A stretch of 64,000 nt of DNA, from contig NZ_BAHE01000009.1 in NCBI RefSeq assembly GCF_000298235.1, positions 62,001-126,000 of the forward strand, read 5' to 3'. The notes below the pieces were generated by a model. The model was not told where the DNA came from. It saw only the letters and a list, made by a program, of their open reading frames with translations, and did no database searches. Both the position numbers and the translations under genes were made by a program. Numbering within the stretch: the first letter of the stretch is position 1; the number at the start of each line of letters is the position of its first letter. This document shows positions 31,517 through 40,209 of this stretch, one piece after another. This DNA comes from Gordonia namibiensis NBRC 108229 (GTDB lineage: Bacteria; Actinomycetota; Actinomycetes; Mycobacteriales; Mycobacteriaceae).

Positions 31517-31756
31517 ATGCGGGTAGATTCTGGGGTGCTCCAATCGCTTGCCAACCAAGCCGACGACGCTGCTTCGGCTCTTGTGGCAGCTGATCTCGGA
31601 GACAAGGCGCGACTCGCTGCGGATTGTGTCGACGGTTCGGCGACGCAGTGGGCTGCACGACTCGTTGCTTTGGAGCTTCGGTCGCGGGCGGAGTCGATTT
31701 CCGACAGTCTGAGCTCCATCGGAAACGCAGTTCGAGGCGCCGGGCAATACGTTTGA
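31517..31756 (+). CDS. Small helical EspC-like (type VII secretion-associated) protein
   Basis: 79 residues from ATG 31517 (GTG 31514 adds one), after a GGGGG ribosome-like stretch. The sequence is two predicted amphipathic helices around a central SATQWAAR turn, ending ISDSLSSIGNAVRGAGQYV. That fits EspC-like ESX substrates, which form helical hairpins, although no canonical WXG or C-terminal YxxxD/E signal is complete. The reading frame uses more A/T-ending codons than neighbouring housekeeping genes. It is the first gene of a three-gene cassette between ilvC and serA. Assignment rests on size, helical pattern and the next gene. Confidence 0.6.
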   Translation: MRVDSGVLQSLANQADDAASALVAADLGDKARLAADCVDGSATQWAARLVALELRSRAESISDSLSSIGNAVRGAGQYV

Positions 31757-31821
31757 GGTCGAGGACGCGGCGCTAGCTCGAACGTTCGAAAGTCTCGAGT
31801 TCGGGGCCGGGAGGAATTAGC

Positions 31822-33183
31822 GTGCTGCCGACTCGCCAGCAGCTCACCGGTTGGGCTCCGGCAGCACTCGCCGGCGGCGGGGAATCAGTTGACACAGCAG
31901 GGGCGACGACCGAGTCTGCAGTCGGGTCGGTGTACACGGCGTGTCAGAGTCTGCCCTCACTGAGAGGCTGGACAGGGCTGAGTCACGATGCCGGGACAGC
32001 GGCGTTCCGGCGCGCGACCAACTCGGCGACAGATCTTGCGTCGTTTGCTGCCTCAGTAGGGTTGGCGCTCTCCGAGGGGGCACACACGCTTGGAAAAGCG
32101 CGAACAGACCTTCTGGCGAAGGCTGACGCCGTGGACGCGAGCAAACTCTGGGTGACCGACGCGTGGGTCGTCTTGATCGACCCGATTGAAATGTCCATCG
32201 AGGAGGCCGATCGTCTGGCCGGGGAAGCTAATCGACAGCAGGGCGCCATAAACCAACTCCTGTTGGCAGTCGACGCCGCTGACAACTCAGTTGCACAGGC
32301 CATCCAGGCCGCCGCGGGCAAGCACGGTTGGACAAACCCGTCGACAAACATGTTTGTACCGATTCCGGGGCTAGTGGCCCCGACCGATCAAGTGCCGAAC
32401 CCGGGCACCCTTCTGGGTCTGCAACAGCAGCTGATGGTGCGTGCCGAGGACATGGCGATGACGGTGCGAGCAACAGAGAAGTTCGAAGATGATCAGGGCC
32501 GCCACAAGATTCTCTACATGCAGGACGGTAGTCGCCAAGTCATCACCGAATGGGATCCGTACCGGGGGTCCATGCCGTCAATGAAGCTTTTCGAGACGAC
32601 TGTCAAGCATTATGACCGCGGCGGGAAGGTGATCTCGACTTCGCACTCATGGGAGGACCTCACCGGAACGAAGGTATTCTCCACCACCTGGGCTGACGGA
32701 ACTACGGCATATGCGGAGGAATGGGAGGACGGATACAAGACCGGCCGAGTGACTACGCCGGACGGTCGTACTGGGGACATACCGGCGGACAGCCCGTTCT
32801 TCTCGCATCCGATCGAGACGACCATCGGGGGCGTGCTCAGTGGAGTCGACAAGTATGTCGATGACGGTCACGGTATCCCGCGGATCTCGGCGGCAGGCGC
32901 TGAGAAGCTCGGGGCGGGTGCTAAGTACGGTGGTCCAGCGCTGGCGATCGGCGTTGGAATCTATGACGTCGTAGTGGCTGAGGACAAGTGCGTCGCGGGG
33001 TTCTCGGCCGCGTTCGGCGCCGCCGGCGGGTATGCGGGCGGCGTTCTTGGCGCAGGCGCGTCCGCCCCTGGCGGCCCGGCGGCGGTCGCCGGTGCCGCAG
33101 GAGGCTCCATGGCTGGAAGCTGGCTCTTCGGGTGGGTCGGCAAGAAGGTCGGAGAAGCCGTTTGTCCAGCGCCGACGTCGTGA
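31822..33183 (+). CDS. WXG-type protein with glycine-zipper C-terminus, candidate T7SS effector
   Basis: 453 residues, GTG start with a GAGGA site. Residues 1-200 are mostly helical and contain a W-x-G-like motif (GWTGLSHDAGTAAF, 49-62), as in ESX/LXG N-domains. Residues 215-320 are beta-rich with repeated acidic/aromatic turns (YMQDGSRQVITEWD, TWADGTTAYAEEWEDGY). Residues 365-445 form a glycine-rich hydrophobic segment (FGAAGGYAGGVLGAGAS... GGSMAGSWLFGWVGKKVG) of the glycine-zipper kind found in membrane-inserting toxins. No nuclease or other enzyme motif is seen. Together this suggests a secreted, membrane-active effector, possibly paired with the next membrane protein. The toxin role is inference. 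Confidence 0.55.
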   Translation: MLPTRQQLTGWAPAALAGGGESVDTAGATTESAVGSVYTACQSLPSLRGWTGLSHDAGTAAFRRATNSATDLASFAASVGLALSEGAHTLGKARTDLLAKADAVDASKLWVTDAWVVLIDPIEMSIEEADRLAGEANRQQGAINQLLLAVDAADNSVAQAIQAAAGKHGWTNPSTNMFVPIPGLVAPTDQVPNPGTLLGLQQQLMVRAEDMAMTVRATEKFEDDQGRHKILYMQDGSRQVITEWDPYRGSMPSMKLFETTVKHYDRGGKVISTSHSWEDLTGTKVFSTTWADGTTAYAEEWEDGYKTGRVTTPDGRTGDIPADSPFFSHPIETTIGGVLSGVDKYVDDGHGIPRISAAGAEKLGAGAKYGGPALAIGVGIYDVVVAEDKCVAGFSAAFGAAGGYAGGVLGAGASAPGGPAAVAGAAGGSMAGSWLFGWVGKKVGEAVCPAPTS

Positions 33184-33250
33184 CATACGCTCCACGGGTC
33201 GAAAACTGTTGCGTCGGGGGCGTTTCCGACGAGGGTAGAGGGGGAGTTTC

Positions 33251-34021
33251 GTGACCGATGCACGCAGGCCGGAAGCGTGGAGGGGTGGCCGTGTGATCGG
33301 ACTCCTATTCGTCGCTCTGATGACGCCGGCTGCGGTTGCTCTGGCGGTGAGTGCGGTTCGAGCGCGGGATGTGCCGACTGCCTTCGTTACAGCTGCGTTT
33401 TCGTTGGCGATAATCATCGCTGCAGTCGGTGTACTCCGGGTCCGTGTTCTCGAACGGGTCGAGCCCAACGTTGAGTTCACTGGCGCGCGGACCATTTTGC
33501 GTTACGACCGTGTCTACGATCGCCTGATTCGTGTCGCGCTGGCGCTGGCGACTGTCGGCGGTGTGGGATTCGTGGTGCTCGTCCCGTCGGGCGTGATCGA
33601 CCTGTCGCTGACGCCAGGACAGAAGGTCTTCTTTCCGATCGGGGTCGCCGTCATCGTAGCCGCCGCGGTTTATGGCGAGTATGCCCGCCGGAAATATGGG
33701 CCGCCGAGTATCACCTTCGACGACCAGGGCTTGACGCACCATCGGACTGCGTCTGACACGGAGATCCGGTGGGTCGACATCGCTCGAATCACGGCGGAAC
33801 GGACCGAATCACGGCCGGCCCGCGACGTAGTGGTCATAGAGAGCGCGCCTGATTCGCCGCGGTACATGCTTGGTGACGCGCCCTGGTATACGCCGGGCGG
33901 AGCAGCGCTCTACTCGATGCTGCGCTTCTATTGGATGAACGCCGAGTCACGGACTGAACTGGTGGACGGCTGTGCCGCGGAGAGGCTCGACGCTGACCAG
34001 TTCGCCGACAGCGGTCGGTAG
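33251..34021 (+). CDS. Four-helix membrane protein with C-terminal PH-like domain, candidate immunity partner
   Basis: 256 residues, GTG start with GGGGAG 4 nt upstream. Four hydrophobic segments are at about 14-36, 42-62, 90-112 and 124-144. The soluble C-terminal part (about 150-250) resembles a bacterial PH-like fold (SITFDDQGLTHHRTASDTEIRWVDIARITAERTE). It follows the WXG-type gene by 67 nt and is the last gene of the cassette. A membrane protein directly behind a glycine-zipper effector is the usual place for an immunity protein, but it could equally be an unrelated envelope protein. I do not recognise a closer family. Confidence 0.6.
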   Translation: MTDARRPEAWRGGRVIGLLFVALMTPAAVALAVSAVRARDVPTAFVTAAFSLAIIIAAVGVLRVRVLERVEPNVEFTGARTILRYDRVYDRLIRVALALATVGGVGFVVLVPSGVIDLSLTPGQKVFFPIGVAVIVAAAVYGEYARRKYGPPSITFDDQGLTHHRTASDTEIRWVDIARITAERTESRPARDVVVIESAPDSPRYMLGDAPWYTPGGAALYSMLRFYWMNAESRTELVDGCAAERLDADQFADSGR

Positions 34022-34046
34022 GCGGCGGTAGTCCTGCGTACGCACT

Positions 34047-34088
34047 GACAGCGGGCCCGCATCTCTCCGGAGGTGCGGGCCCGCTGTC
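34047..34088 (+). terminator. Terminator closing the type VII-linked cassette
   Basis: A perfect 15-bp stem (GACAGCGGGCCCGCA and complement) with a 12-nt loop, 26 nt after the stop at 34021. Confidence 0.85.
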
Positions 34089-34092
34089 GTCG

Positions 34093-34160
34093 GCACAAAC
34101 CCGCCTCTTTTCGGCAGACCCACCCCGTGCGCGGATCTGCCGAGAAGGATGGGGTTTGCG
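34093..34160. repeat. Nested palindrome related to the 13550 element
   Basis: Outer arms GCACAAACCCGCC / GGATGGGGTTTGC enclose inner arms CTCTTTTCGGCAGA / TCTGCCGAGAAGGA. Its minus strand begins GCAAACCCCATCCTTCTCGG, close to the + strand at 13550 (GCAAACCCACCCGTTCTCGG). It is one of the elements filling the 371-nt gap 34022-34392. Confidence 0.7.
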
Positions 34161-34200
34161 GAGCGGTTGGGGGCCGCCCGCGGGCTGACTCCGGGGCCCC

Positions 34201-34306
34201 GAAAACCGCCTCTGAAAAGCACCCCTGAGAGAGACCCTTCACAGGGGGACCGGCGGCACTATGTCGCCGGTCCACCCCTGGAGGGTCGATCTCAGGGGCG
34301 GTTTTC
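34201..34306. repeat. 106-nt long imperfect palindrome
   Basis: The arms start GAAAACCGCC(T/C)CTGA and end at the centre GGACCGGCG...CACTATG...TCGCCGGTCC. The left arm holds an extra segment of about 13 nt. The stem could reach about 40 bp. No coding frame in it is credible. It follows 40 nt after the previous palindrome. Confidence 0.75.
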
Positions 34307-34349
34307 AGCGAAAGCTGCGGCTGGGCGGGCAATGTCCCGGAAACGCACA

Positions 34350-34374
34350 ACGCCCCGGGTGTGAACCCGGGGCG
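34350..34374 (-). terminator. Terminator of the serine protease gene
   Basis: An 11-bp stem (ACGCCCCGGGT and complement, 3-nt loop) lies 19 nt beyond the protease stop, read on the minus strand. Confidence 0.7.
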
Positions 34375-34392
34375 TCGCATGGGGAAGTTCGA

Positions 34393-35058
34393 TCAGGCGA
34401 TCGTGAATCCCTTGTACTCGGGGATCGAGGCCACCCGGTTGAGGATCGGCTTGATGTTGGTGCCGGTCTCCGGGCCGAAGCAACCGAGGAAGTAGTAGGC
34501 GTTCACCATGCCGACGAGGCGGTCGCCGACGACGACGGGGCTGCCGGAGTCGCCTTCGATGACGCACAGCTGGCTCAGGTGGACATCACCCTCGGAGAAC
34601 CAGGCGATGCCACAGGTGTTTCCGGTGGTGCGGCCTTCCTTGCACGCGATGGTGGGGAAGCCGATGGGTCGGGGGTCGACCGAGCGGATCGTCACGCCGC
34701 GGACGGTGCGCAGCGGCACGACCTTCGAGGCGTCCATCTGGATGATCGCCATGTCTAGGTCGGAGAACGAGTGGGTGATGGTGCCGGCCTGGCCGCGGTC
34801 CTGGAAGGTCTCCGAGTAGACCTTCTGGCCGGGGTTACCGCAGTGGCCCGCGGTGATGCCGATGAGCTTGCCGGTCTTGGAGCGGCCGATCGTCGTCAGG
34901 GTGCAGGCTGCAGCGGAGTTACCACCTTTGAGGACAAGAATTCCCGAGCCGCCCCCGAGGAAGATCTTTGCCGGGGCCGCAACCGCGACACCCGCTCCCC
35001 AGCCGGCGAGCACCGTCGCAGCCAAAACCGCCAACAGTGCCGTCAGCTTCTTCGTCAT
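34393..35058 (-). CDS. Secreted trypsin/chymotrypsin-like serine protease
   Basis: 221 residues from ATG 35058, which has a GGAGAG ribosome site. A Sec signal peptide is clear (KKLTALLAVLAATVLAGWGAGVAVAAPA, cleavage probably after AVAA-P or VAAPA). The catalytic triad is visible: His in GITAGHCG, Asp in FSDLDMAIIQMD, Ser in VIEGDSGSPVVVG. Cysteine pairs near the His and Ser could form disulfides. The family (S1) includes actinobacterial extracellular proteases; there is no C-terminal anchor, so release outside the cell is expected. No long propeptide is present, unlike alpha-lytic-type enzymes. Substrate unknown. Confidence 0.9.
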   Translation of the reverse strand: MTKKLTALLAVLAATVLAGWGAGVAVAAPAKIFLGGGSGILVLKGGNSAAACTLTTIGRSKTGKLIGITAGHCGNPGQKVYSETFQDRGQAGTITHSFSDLDMAIIQMDASKVVPLRTVRGVTIRSVDPRPIGFPTIACKEGRTTGNTCGIAWFSEGDVHLSQLCVIEGDSGSPVVVGDRLVGMVNAYYFLGCFGPETGTNIKPILNRVASIPEYKGFTIA

Positions 35059-35390
35059 CCGCTCTCCACTTCTAATTCGCAATGCGCCGAAACGCCTGCC
35101 GGAAAAAGTCGCGGCAGGCGGTCAAAGCACACCGTACCGGGACTCCCCGGCGTTCGCTCCTGCGTGGGATCGACCCGCGGTCGGTTTGCAACCCTTCCGT
35201 GATGCTTGCCGCAGCGCGCCGTAATGCCCGTCACACTCTACCCAGCCGCGCGGCGTCGGCTTCTCTTTTGGGGTAGACCGCCTGTTCGGAGCCATCTACC
35301 AGACCTTTAAGCTGTGACACGGAGAGTCCACGACGCTCCGTCCTGCCGAAGGTGAGAAATCGCACCTGCCCCGAACCTGGAGAAAAGACT
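35059..35390. other. 332-nt divergent intergenic region, protease / serA
   Basis: It holds a 9-bp hairpin (CGCCTGCCG...CGGCAGGCG, 35093-35120) in the probable 5' leader of the protease. On the serA side, a possible -10 TAAGCT (35308-35313) leaves a leader of about 70 nt, with GGAGA just before the serA GTG. The leader has short complementary stretches (ACGGAG/CTCCGT) of unclear meaning. No gene is credible here. Confidence 0.5.
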
Positions 35391-36986
35391 GTGAGCTCTG
35401 CTGGCCGCCCGGTCGTACTCATCGCCGACAAGCTGGCGCCGTCAACCGTGGAAGCACTCGGTGACGGTGTCGAGGTGCGATGGGTCGACGGCCCGGACCG
35501 TCCCAAGCTGCTCGAGGCCGTCGTCGACGCCGACGCCATCCTCGTGCGTTCCGCGACGACTGTCGACGCCGAGGTCCTCGACGCCGGCAAGAAGCTGAAG
35601 ATCATCGCACGCGCCGGTGTCGGTCTCGACAACGTCGACGTCCCCGCCGCCACCGCCCGTGGCGTCATGGTCGTCAACGCGCCGACCTCCAACATCCACA
35701 CCGCCGCCGAGCACGCCATCGCGCTGCTGATGTCGGCGTCGCGCCAGATCCCGGCCGCCGACGCCACCCTGCGCGAGAAGACCTGGAAGCGTTCGGCTTT
35801 CAACGGTGTCGAGATCTTCGACAAGACTGTCGGCGTCGTCGGCCTCGGCCGCATCGGTCAGCTGGTCGCTGCACGTCTGGCCGCCTTCGAGACCCACATC
35901 ATCGCGTACGACCCCTACGTCTCGCCGGCCCGCGCCGCTCAGCTCGGCATCGAGCTGGTCAGCCTCGACGAGCTCCTCGAGCGCGCCGACTTCATCACCG
36001 TGCACCTGCCCAAGACGCCGGAGACCCTCGGTCTCATCGGCGCGGAGCAGCTCGCCCGCACCAAGAAGGGCGTCGTCATCGTCAACGCCGCCCGCGGTGG
36101 TCTGATCGACGAGCAGGCACTGGCCGACGCCATCAACTCCGGCCAGGTTCGCGCTGCCGGCCTCGACGTCTTCGCGACCGAGCCCTGCACCGACTCGCCG
36201 CTGTTCGACCTCCCGCAGGTCGTCGTGACCCCGCACCTCGGCGCCTCCACCAGCGAGGCCCAGGACCGTGCCGGCACCGACGTCGCCAAGAGCGTCCGCC
36301 TCGCCCTGGCCGGCCACTTCGTGCCCGACGCCGTCAACATCACCGGCGGTGCGGTCGACGAAGAGGTCGCCCCGTGGCTCGAGGTCGCCCGCAAGGCCGG
36401 TGTCCTCGTCGGCGCCATCAGCAAGGAGCCGCCGACCTCCATCGTCGTCGACGTCCGCGGTGAGCTGGCCGCCAAGAACGTCGAGGTCCTCGGACTGTCG
36501 GCGCTGCGCGGTCTGTTCTCGGCCGTCCTCGACGAGCCCGTCACCTTCGTCAACGCCCCTGCCGTCGCCGAGAGCCGTGGCGTCACCAGCGAGGTGACCA
36601 CCGCCCCGGAGAGCCCCAACCACCGCAGCGTCGTCGACGTGAAGGCCGTCTTCGCCGACGGCTCGGTCCACAACGTCTCCGGCACGCTCACCGAGCCGCG
36701 TCTCGTCGAGAAGATCGTCAACATCAACGGCCGCAACTTCGACCTCCGCGCCGAGGGCCACAACCTGATCGTCAGCTACGCCGATCGTCCGGGCTCGCTC
36801 GGCAAGATCGGCACCCTGCTCGGCGATGCCGGCGTCGACATCCTCGCCGCCGGTCTGTCGCAGGACGCCGAGGGCGGTGGCGCAACCATGATGCTGCGCG
36901 TGAGCAGCGCGGTCGCCGACGACGTCGTCGAGGCCATCGGTACGGCCGTGGGCGCCACCCTGATCGAGCAGGTGGACCTGTCGTGA
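35391..36986 (+). CDS. serA: D-3-phosphoglycerate dehydrogenase, long (type 1) form
   Basis: 531 residues. It makes 3-phosphohydroxypyruvate for serine synthesis. The N-terminal substrate domain has [12 protein letters not shown] and [11 protein letters not shown]. The NAD-binding motif is [14 protein letters not shown] (about 146-159), and the catalytic His lies in [15 protein letters not shown]. The long form adds an allosteric substrate-binding domain (about 320-450) and a C-terminal ACT domain ([21 protein letters not shown]), the usual site of serine inhibition. GTG 35391 has GGAGA upstream; the 13 residues before it are not serA-like. It overlaps leuB by 4 nt. Confidence 0.97.
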   Translation: MSSAGRPVVLIADKLAPSTVEALGDGVEVRWVDGPDRPKLLEAVVDADAILVRSATTVDAEVLDAGKKLKIIARAGVGLDNVDVPAATARGVMVVNAPTSNIHTAAEHAIALLMSASRQIPAADATLREKTWKRSAFNGVEIFDKTVGVVGLGRIGQLVAARLAAFETHIIAYDPYVSPARAAQLGIELVSLDELLERADFITVHLPKTPETLGLIGAEQLARTKKGVVIVNAARGGLIDEQALADAINSGQVRAAGLDVFATEPCTDSPLFDLPQVVVTPHLGASTSEAQDRAGTDVAKSVRLALAGHFVPDAVNITGGAVDEEVAPWLEVARKAGVLVGAISKEPPTSIVVDVRGELAAKNVEVLGLSALRGLFSAVLDEPVTFVNAPAVAESRGVTSEVTTAPESPNHRSVVDVKAVFADGSVHNVSGTLTEPRLVEKIVNINGRNFDLRAEGHNLIVSYADRPGSLGKIGTLLGDAGVDILAAGLSQDAEGGGATMMLRVSSAVADDVVEAIGTAVGATLIEQVDLS

Positions 36987-37993
36987 AGCTCGCTGTCATC
37001 GCCGGCGACGGCATCGGACCCGAGGTCATCGGGGAGGCGCTCGGCGTCCTGGAGACCGTCGTCCCGTCGGTGAGCACCACCGAGTTCGATCTCGGCGCTC
37101 GCCGTTACCACCGCAACGGTGAACTCCTCACCGAGGACGATCTCGAGTCGCTGCGACGCCACGACGCAATCCTGTTGGGCGCCATCGGCGACCCGTCGGT
37201 GCCCCCGGGCATCCTCGAGCGCGGCCTGCTGCTCACCATGCGTTTCGCCCTGGATCACCACGTGAACCTGCGTCCGTCGCGCCGGTACCCGGGTGTCACG
37301 TCGCCGCTGGCCGGCGACCCCGAGATCGACTTCGTCGTCGTCCGCGAGGGCACCGAGGGGCCCTACACCGGCAACGGCGGCTCGATCCGCGTGGGCACCC
37401 CGCACGAGGTGGCCACCGAGGTCAGCGTCAACACCCGCTTCGGCGTCGAACGCGTGGTACGCAACGCTTTCCAGCGTGCGCAGCAGCGTCGTAAGAAGCT
37501 CACCCTGGTCCACAAGACCAACGTGCTCGGCTTCGCCGGATCGTTGTGGAGCCGTGCGGTCGAGGAGATCGGCGCCGAATTCCCCGACGTCACCACCGAC
37601 TACTGCCATGTCGACGCGGCGACCATCTACCTGGTCACCGACCCCGGCCGTTTCGACGTGGTCGTCACCGACAACCTGTTCGGCGACATCATCACCGACA
37701 TCGCGGCTGCCGTCAGCGGCGGGATCGGACTCGCGGCGTCGGGCAACATCGATGCCACCGGTGCGAACCCGTCGATGTTCGAACCGGTTCACGGTTCGGC
37801 CCCCGACATCGCCGGTCAGGGCAAGGCGGATCCGACCGCTGCCATCCTGTCCACGGCGCTGCTGCTCCAGCACCTCGGCGAGAACGACGCCGCCGCCCGG
37901 ATCGAGAAGGCCGTCGCCGACGACCTCGCCGAGCGCAGCGGGCCGGTCGTCACCAGTGAGGTCGGCAAGCGCATCCGCGAACGCCTCGCCTGA
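36983..37993 (+). CDS. leuB: 3-isopropylmalate dehydrogenase
   Basis: 336 residues. It oxidises and decarboxylates 3-isopropylmalate in leucine synthesis. Motifs: [15 protein letters not shown] at the N-terminus, [22 protein letters not shown], the catalytic-lysine strand [10 protein letters not shown], the metal-binding [29 protein letters not shown], and [21 protein letters not shown]. It is translationally coupled to serA (GTGA overlap), an arrangement kept in mycobacteria. The remaining leucine genes leuC and leuD are 7 kb downstream. A terminator follows. Confidence 0.97.
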   Translation: MKLAVIAGDGIGPEVIGEALGVLETVVPSVSTTEFDLGARRYHRNGELLTEDDLESLRRHDAILLGAIGDPSVPPGILERGLLLTMRFALDHHVNLRPSRRYPGVTSPLAGDPEIDFVVVREGTEGPYTGNGGSIRVGTPHEVATEVSVNTRFGVERVVRNAFQRAQQRRKKLTLVHKTNVLGFAGSLWSRAVEEIGAEFPDVTTDYCHVDAATIYLVTDPGRFDVVVTDNLFGDIITDIAAAVSGGIGLAASGNIDATGANPSMFEPVHGSAPDIAGQGKADPTAAILSTALLLQHLGENDAAARIEKAVADDLAERSGPVVTSEVGKRIRERLA

Positions 37994-38017
37994 GGTCCGC
38001 GAACCAGCACCAGCGGA

Positions 38018-38054
38018 ATCAACCCGCCACCCGGCAATCGGGTGGCGGGTTGAT
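38018..38054. terminator. Bidirectional terminator between leuB and MFS gene
   Basis: A perfect 16-bp stem (ATCAACCCGCCACCCG and complement) with loop GCAAT lies between convergent stops. Confidence 0.85.
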
Positions 38055-38080
38055 CCGTATGCGCTGAATTCCCGGGCCGG

Positions 38081-39310
38081 TCAGGCCTTCAGCGGCTCCT
38101 CGACGAGCCGCTGGGCGTCGGGCGGGACCAGGGGAGTGGCGACCAGAGAGGCCAGTGCGGTGGCCGCAAACGCCGCCGGGAAACCGACCGCGGCGATCAG
38201 CGCACCCAGCACGGGTGTCGTCGCGGCGGTCACCAGGTACTGACCCGTGTTCTGCACCGCGAGTCCGCGCCCGCTCCAGTCGGGCCCGGCGAACTCGGCG
38301 ATCGCGGTGAACGCCAGGCCGTTGTCGGCCGCCGAGATCACGCTCGCCACCGCCATCAGAGCGGGTGCGGCGGGACTGTCGAACCAATCCGCCACGGCGA
38401 GAGCGCACATCGACGCGACACCGGCGACCGCGATGATCCGGATCGGACGCATTCGGGAGAGCCAGGCGTCCGACCACCGCCCCGCGGCGATCCGGCCGAA
38501 GGCGCCGGTTACCTGCGTCACGGTGATCAGGATTCCGGCAGCGGCGGGCGACCAGTCGTGGGCCACGATCAGCCACGTGGGCACGAAGGTCCACATCATC
38601 GACTGCGGTACGACGAGCAGCATGCTGACGACGTGGACACGGGCCAGGAACGAGTTGCCCCGGTAGGGGTTTCGTCTGGTCGTGGGATCGTGTTCGGTGC
38701 CAACCGAAGTCGCCTGACGAGGTGGGTCGGTGATGCCGATCAGCACCGCCACCAGGCCGACGGCGGTGATCACGGCCGGGATGGCCAGGGCCACAGCGGG
38801 TCCCTGGGTGTCCGCGACGACCGGCATGGTCAACGCGCACGTCCCGATGCCCAGGGGTTGCGCCATCTGCCGGACGCCCATTGCAGTGCCGCGCTGATGA
38901 GCTGGGAACCAGCCCACGACGATCCGGCCGCTGGCCCCGTTGGCCGCGCCGGACCCGATGCCGCCCACCAGAAGAGCCGCTCCGACGAGGACATACGACG
39001 CATCAGCGGCCGCAGCAACAGCCGCGCCGGTGGCACCTGTGAGCGAGATCGACAGGGAGATGAGCAGAATCCGGCGTTCGCCGTATCGGTCCAGCAGGAT
39101 GCCCCACAGGAACGTGGCCATCGTGAGGCCGATCGTGGGGATGGCGGCGAGTGTCGACGCCGCGGTAAGGGTCAGTCCGGCGTCGGTGTGCAGCGCGGGG
39201 ATCAGATACGCGACGCCGCTCACGACGCAGGTGGTCGTCAGCGCGGCGAGCAGTGAGCATCCGAGGATGACCCACCTCCTGGTGCTGGAAATGATGCTCA
39301 CGTCATCCAT
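38081..39310 (-). CDS. Major facilitator superfamily transporter
   Basis: 409 residues with 12 predicted membrane helices in two halves. The intracellular loop 2-3 motif is visible as GILLDRYGERRILL, and its C-half counterpart as AAGRWSDAWLSRMRPIR. It corresponds to Rv2994 in position. The substrate cannot be told; proximity to leuB and amino-acid genes is weak context. It diverges from the fumarylacetoacetase-like gene. Confidence 0.9.
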   Translation of the reverse strand: MDDVSIISSTRRWVILGCSLLAALTTTCVVSGVAYLIPALHTDAGLTLTAASTLAAIPTIGLTMATFLWGILLDRYGERRILLISLSISLTGATGAAVAAAADASYVLVGAALLVGGIGSGAANGASGRIVVGWFPAHQRGTAMGVRQMAQPLGIGTCALTMPVVADTQGPAVALAIPAVITAVGLVAVLIGITDPPRQATSVGTEHDPTTRRNPYRGNSFLARVHVVSMLLVVPQSMMWTFVPTWLIVAHDWSPAAAGILITVTQVTGAFGRIAAGRWSDAWLSRMRPIRIIAVAGVASMCALAVADWFDSPAAPALMAVASVISAADNGLAFTAIAEFAGPDWSGRGLAVQNTGQYLVTAATTPVLGALIAAVGFPAAFAATALASLVATPLVPPDAQRLVEEPLKA

Positions 39311-39423
39311 CCGAACTCACCCCGCTGTCTGTATCTCATAGTGTGGAACACTCTGCTCACATTCTAAGACTGGTGGGACGGTCGGCCAACTCGGCTCCCA
39401 ACGGGTGGGATCGGTGGGTGCGA

Positions 39424-39429
39424 TAGGGT
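39424..39429 (+). promoter_or_regulatory. -10 box of FAH-family gene
   Basis: TAGGGT lies 6 nt before ATG 39436, giving a leaderless transcript. Confidence 0.6.
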
Positions 39430-39435
39430 CTGGAC

Positions 39436-40209
39436 ATGCGCTTAGGTCGAATTGCGAGTCCCGACGGAGTGGCCTTCGTGTCCGTCGAAGGGGAGGGCGA
39501 CGACGCTGTCGTCAAGGAGATCGCCGAGCATCCGTTCGGTACCCCGACGTTCACCGGTCGCTCCTGGAAACTGGCCGACGTCCGTGTGCTGGCTCCGATC
39601 CTGGCCAGCAAGGTGATCTGCATCGGCAAGAACTACGCCGCCCACGCGGCCGAAATGGGTGGTGAGGCGCCCGCCGACCCGGTGATCTTCATCAAACCCA
39701 ACACCTCGATCATCGGTCCCGAGGTCCCGATCGTGCGCCCGCCGTCGTCGGAACGCGTCGACTACGAAGGCGAACTGGCCGTCGTCATCGGCCGTCCCTG
39801 CAAGGACGTCAAGGCCGCACAGGCCAAGGACGTCATCCTGGGTTACACGATCGCCAACGACGTGACCGCCCGTGATCACCAGAAGGCCGACGGTCAGTGG
39901 ACACGTGGCAAGAGCTACGACACTTTCTGCCCACTCGGTCCCTGGATCGAGACCTCCTTCGATCCGTCCGATGTCGAACTCGTGACCGAGCTCGACGGAG
40001 AGGTCAAGCAGCGCACGCGGACGTCGTTGATGCTGCACGACATCGGCGAGATCGTCGAATGGATCACACGGATCATGACCCTGCTCCCCGGTGACGTGAT
40101 CCTCACGGGCACGCCCGAAGGGGTGGGGCCGATGGTTGCCGGACAACGGGTCTCGGTGACCGTCAGCGGAATCGGCACCCTCTCCAACCCGGTGGTGGAC
40201 AAGGCATGA
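39436..40209 (+). CDS. Fumarylacetoacetate hydrolase-family protein
   Basis: 257 residues. The FAH fold is clear: CIGKNYAAHAAEMG, then the metal ligands in VDYEGELAVVIG, the catalytic region NDVTARDHQKADGQWTRGKSYDTFCPLGPW and TGTPEGVGP. Members include acylpyruvate hydrolases, 5-oxopent-3-ene-tricarboxylate decarboxylases and oxaloacetate tautomerases, so the reaction is not fixed. It corresponds to Rv2993c, placed just before gltX. An ATGA overlap couples it to the alpha/beta hydrolase, which is absent at this spot in mycobacteria as I recall. Confidence 0.9.
   Translation: MRLGRIASPDGVAFVSVEGEGDDAVVKEIAEHPFGTPTFTGRSWKLADVRVLAPILASKVICIGKNYAAHAAEMGGEAPADPVIFIKPNTSIIGPEVPIVRPPSSERVDYEGELAVVIGRPCKDVKAAQAKDVILGYTIANDVTARDHQKADGQWTRGKSYDTFCPLGPWIETSFDPSDVELVTELDGEVKQRTRTSLMLHDIGEIVEWITRIMTLLPGDVILTGTPEGVGPMVAGQRVSVTVSGIGTLSNPVVDKA

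Noticed and set aside
31384-34392. Prophage or integrated plasmid around the type VII cassette
   Set aside because: No integrase, transposase, phage structural gene, tRNA junction or direct-repeat ends were found.
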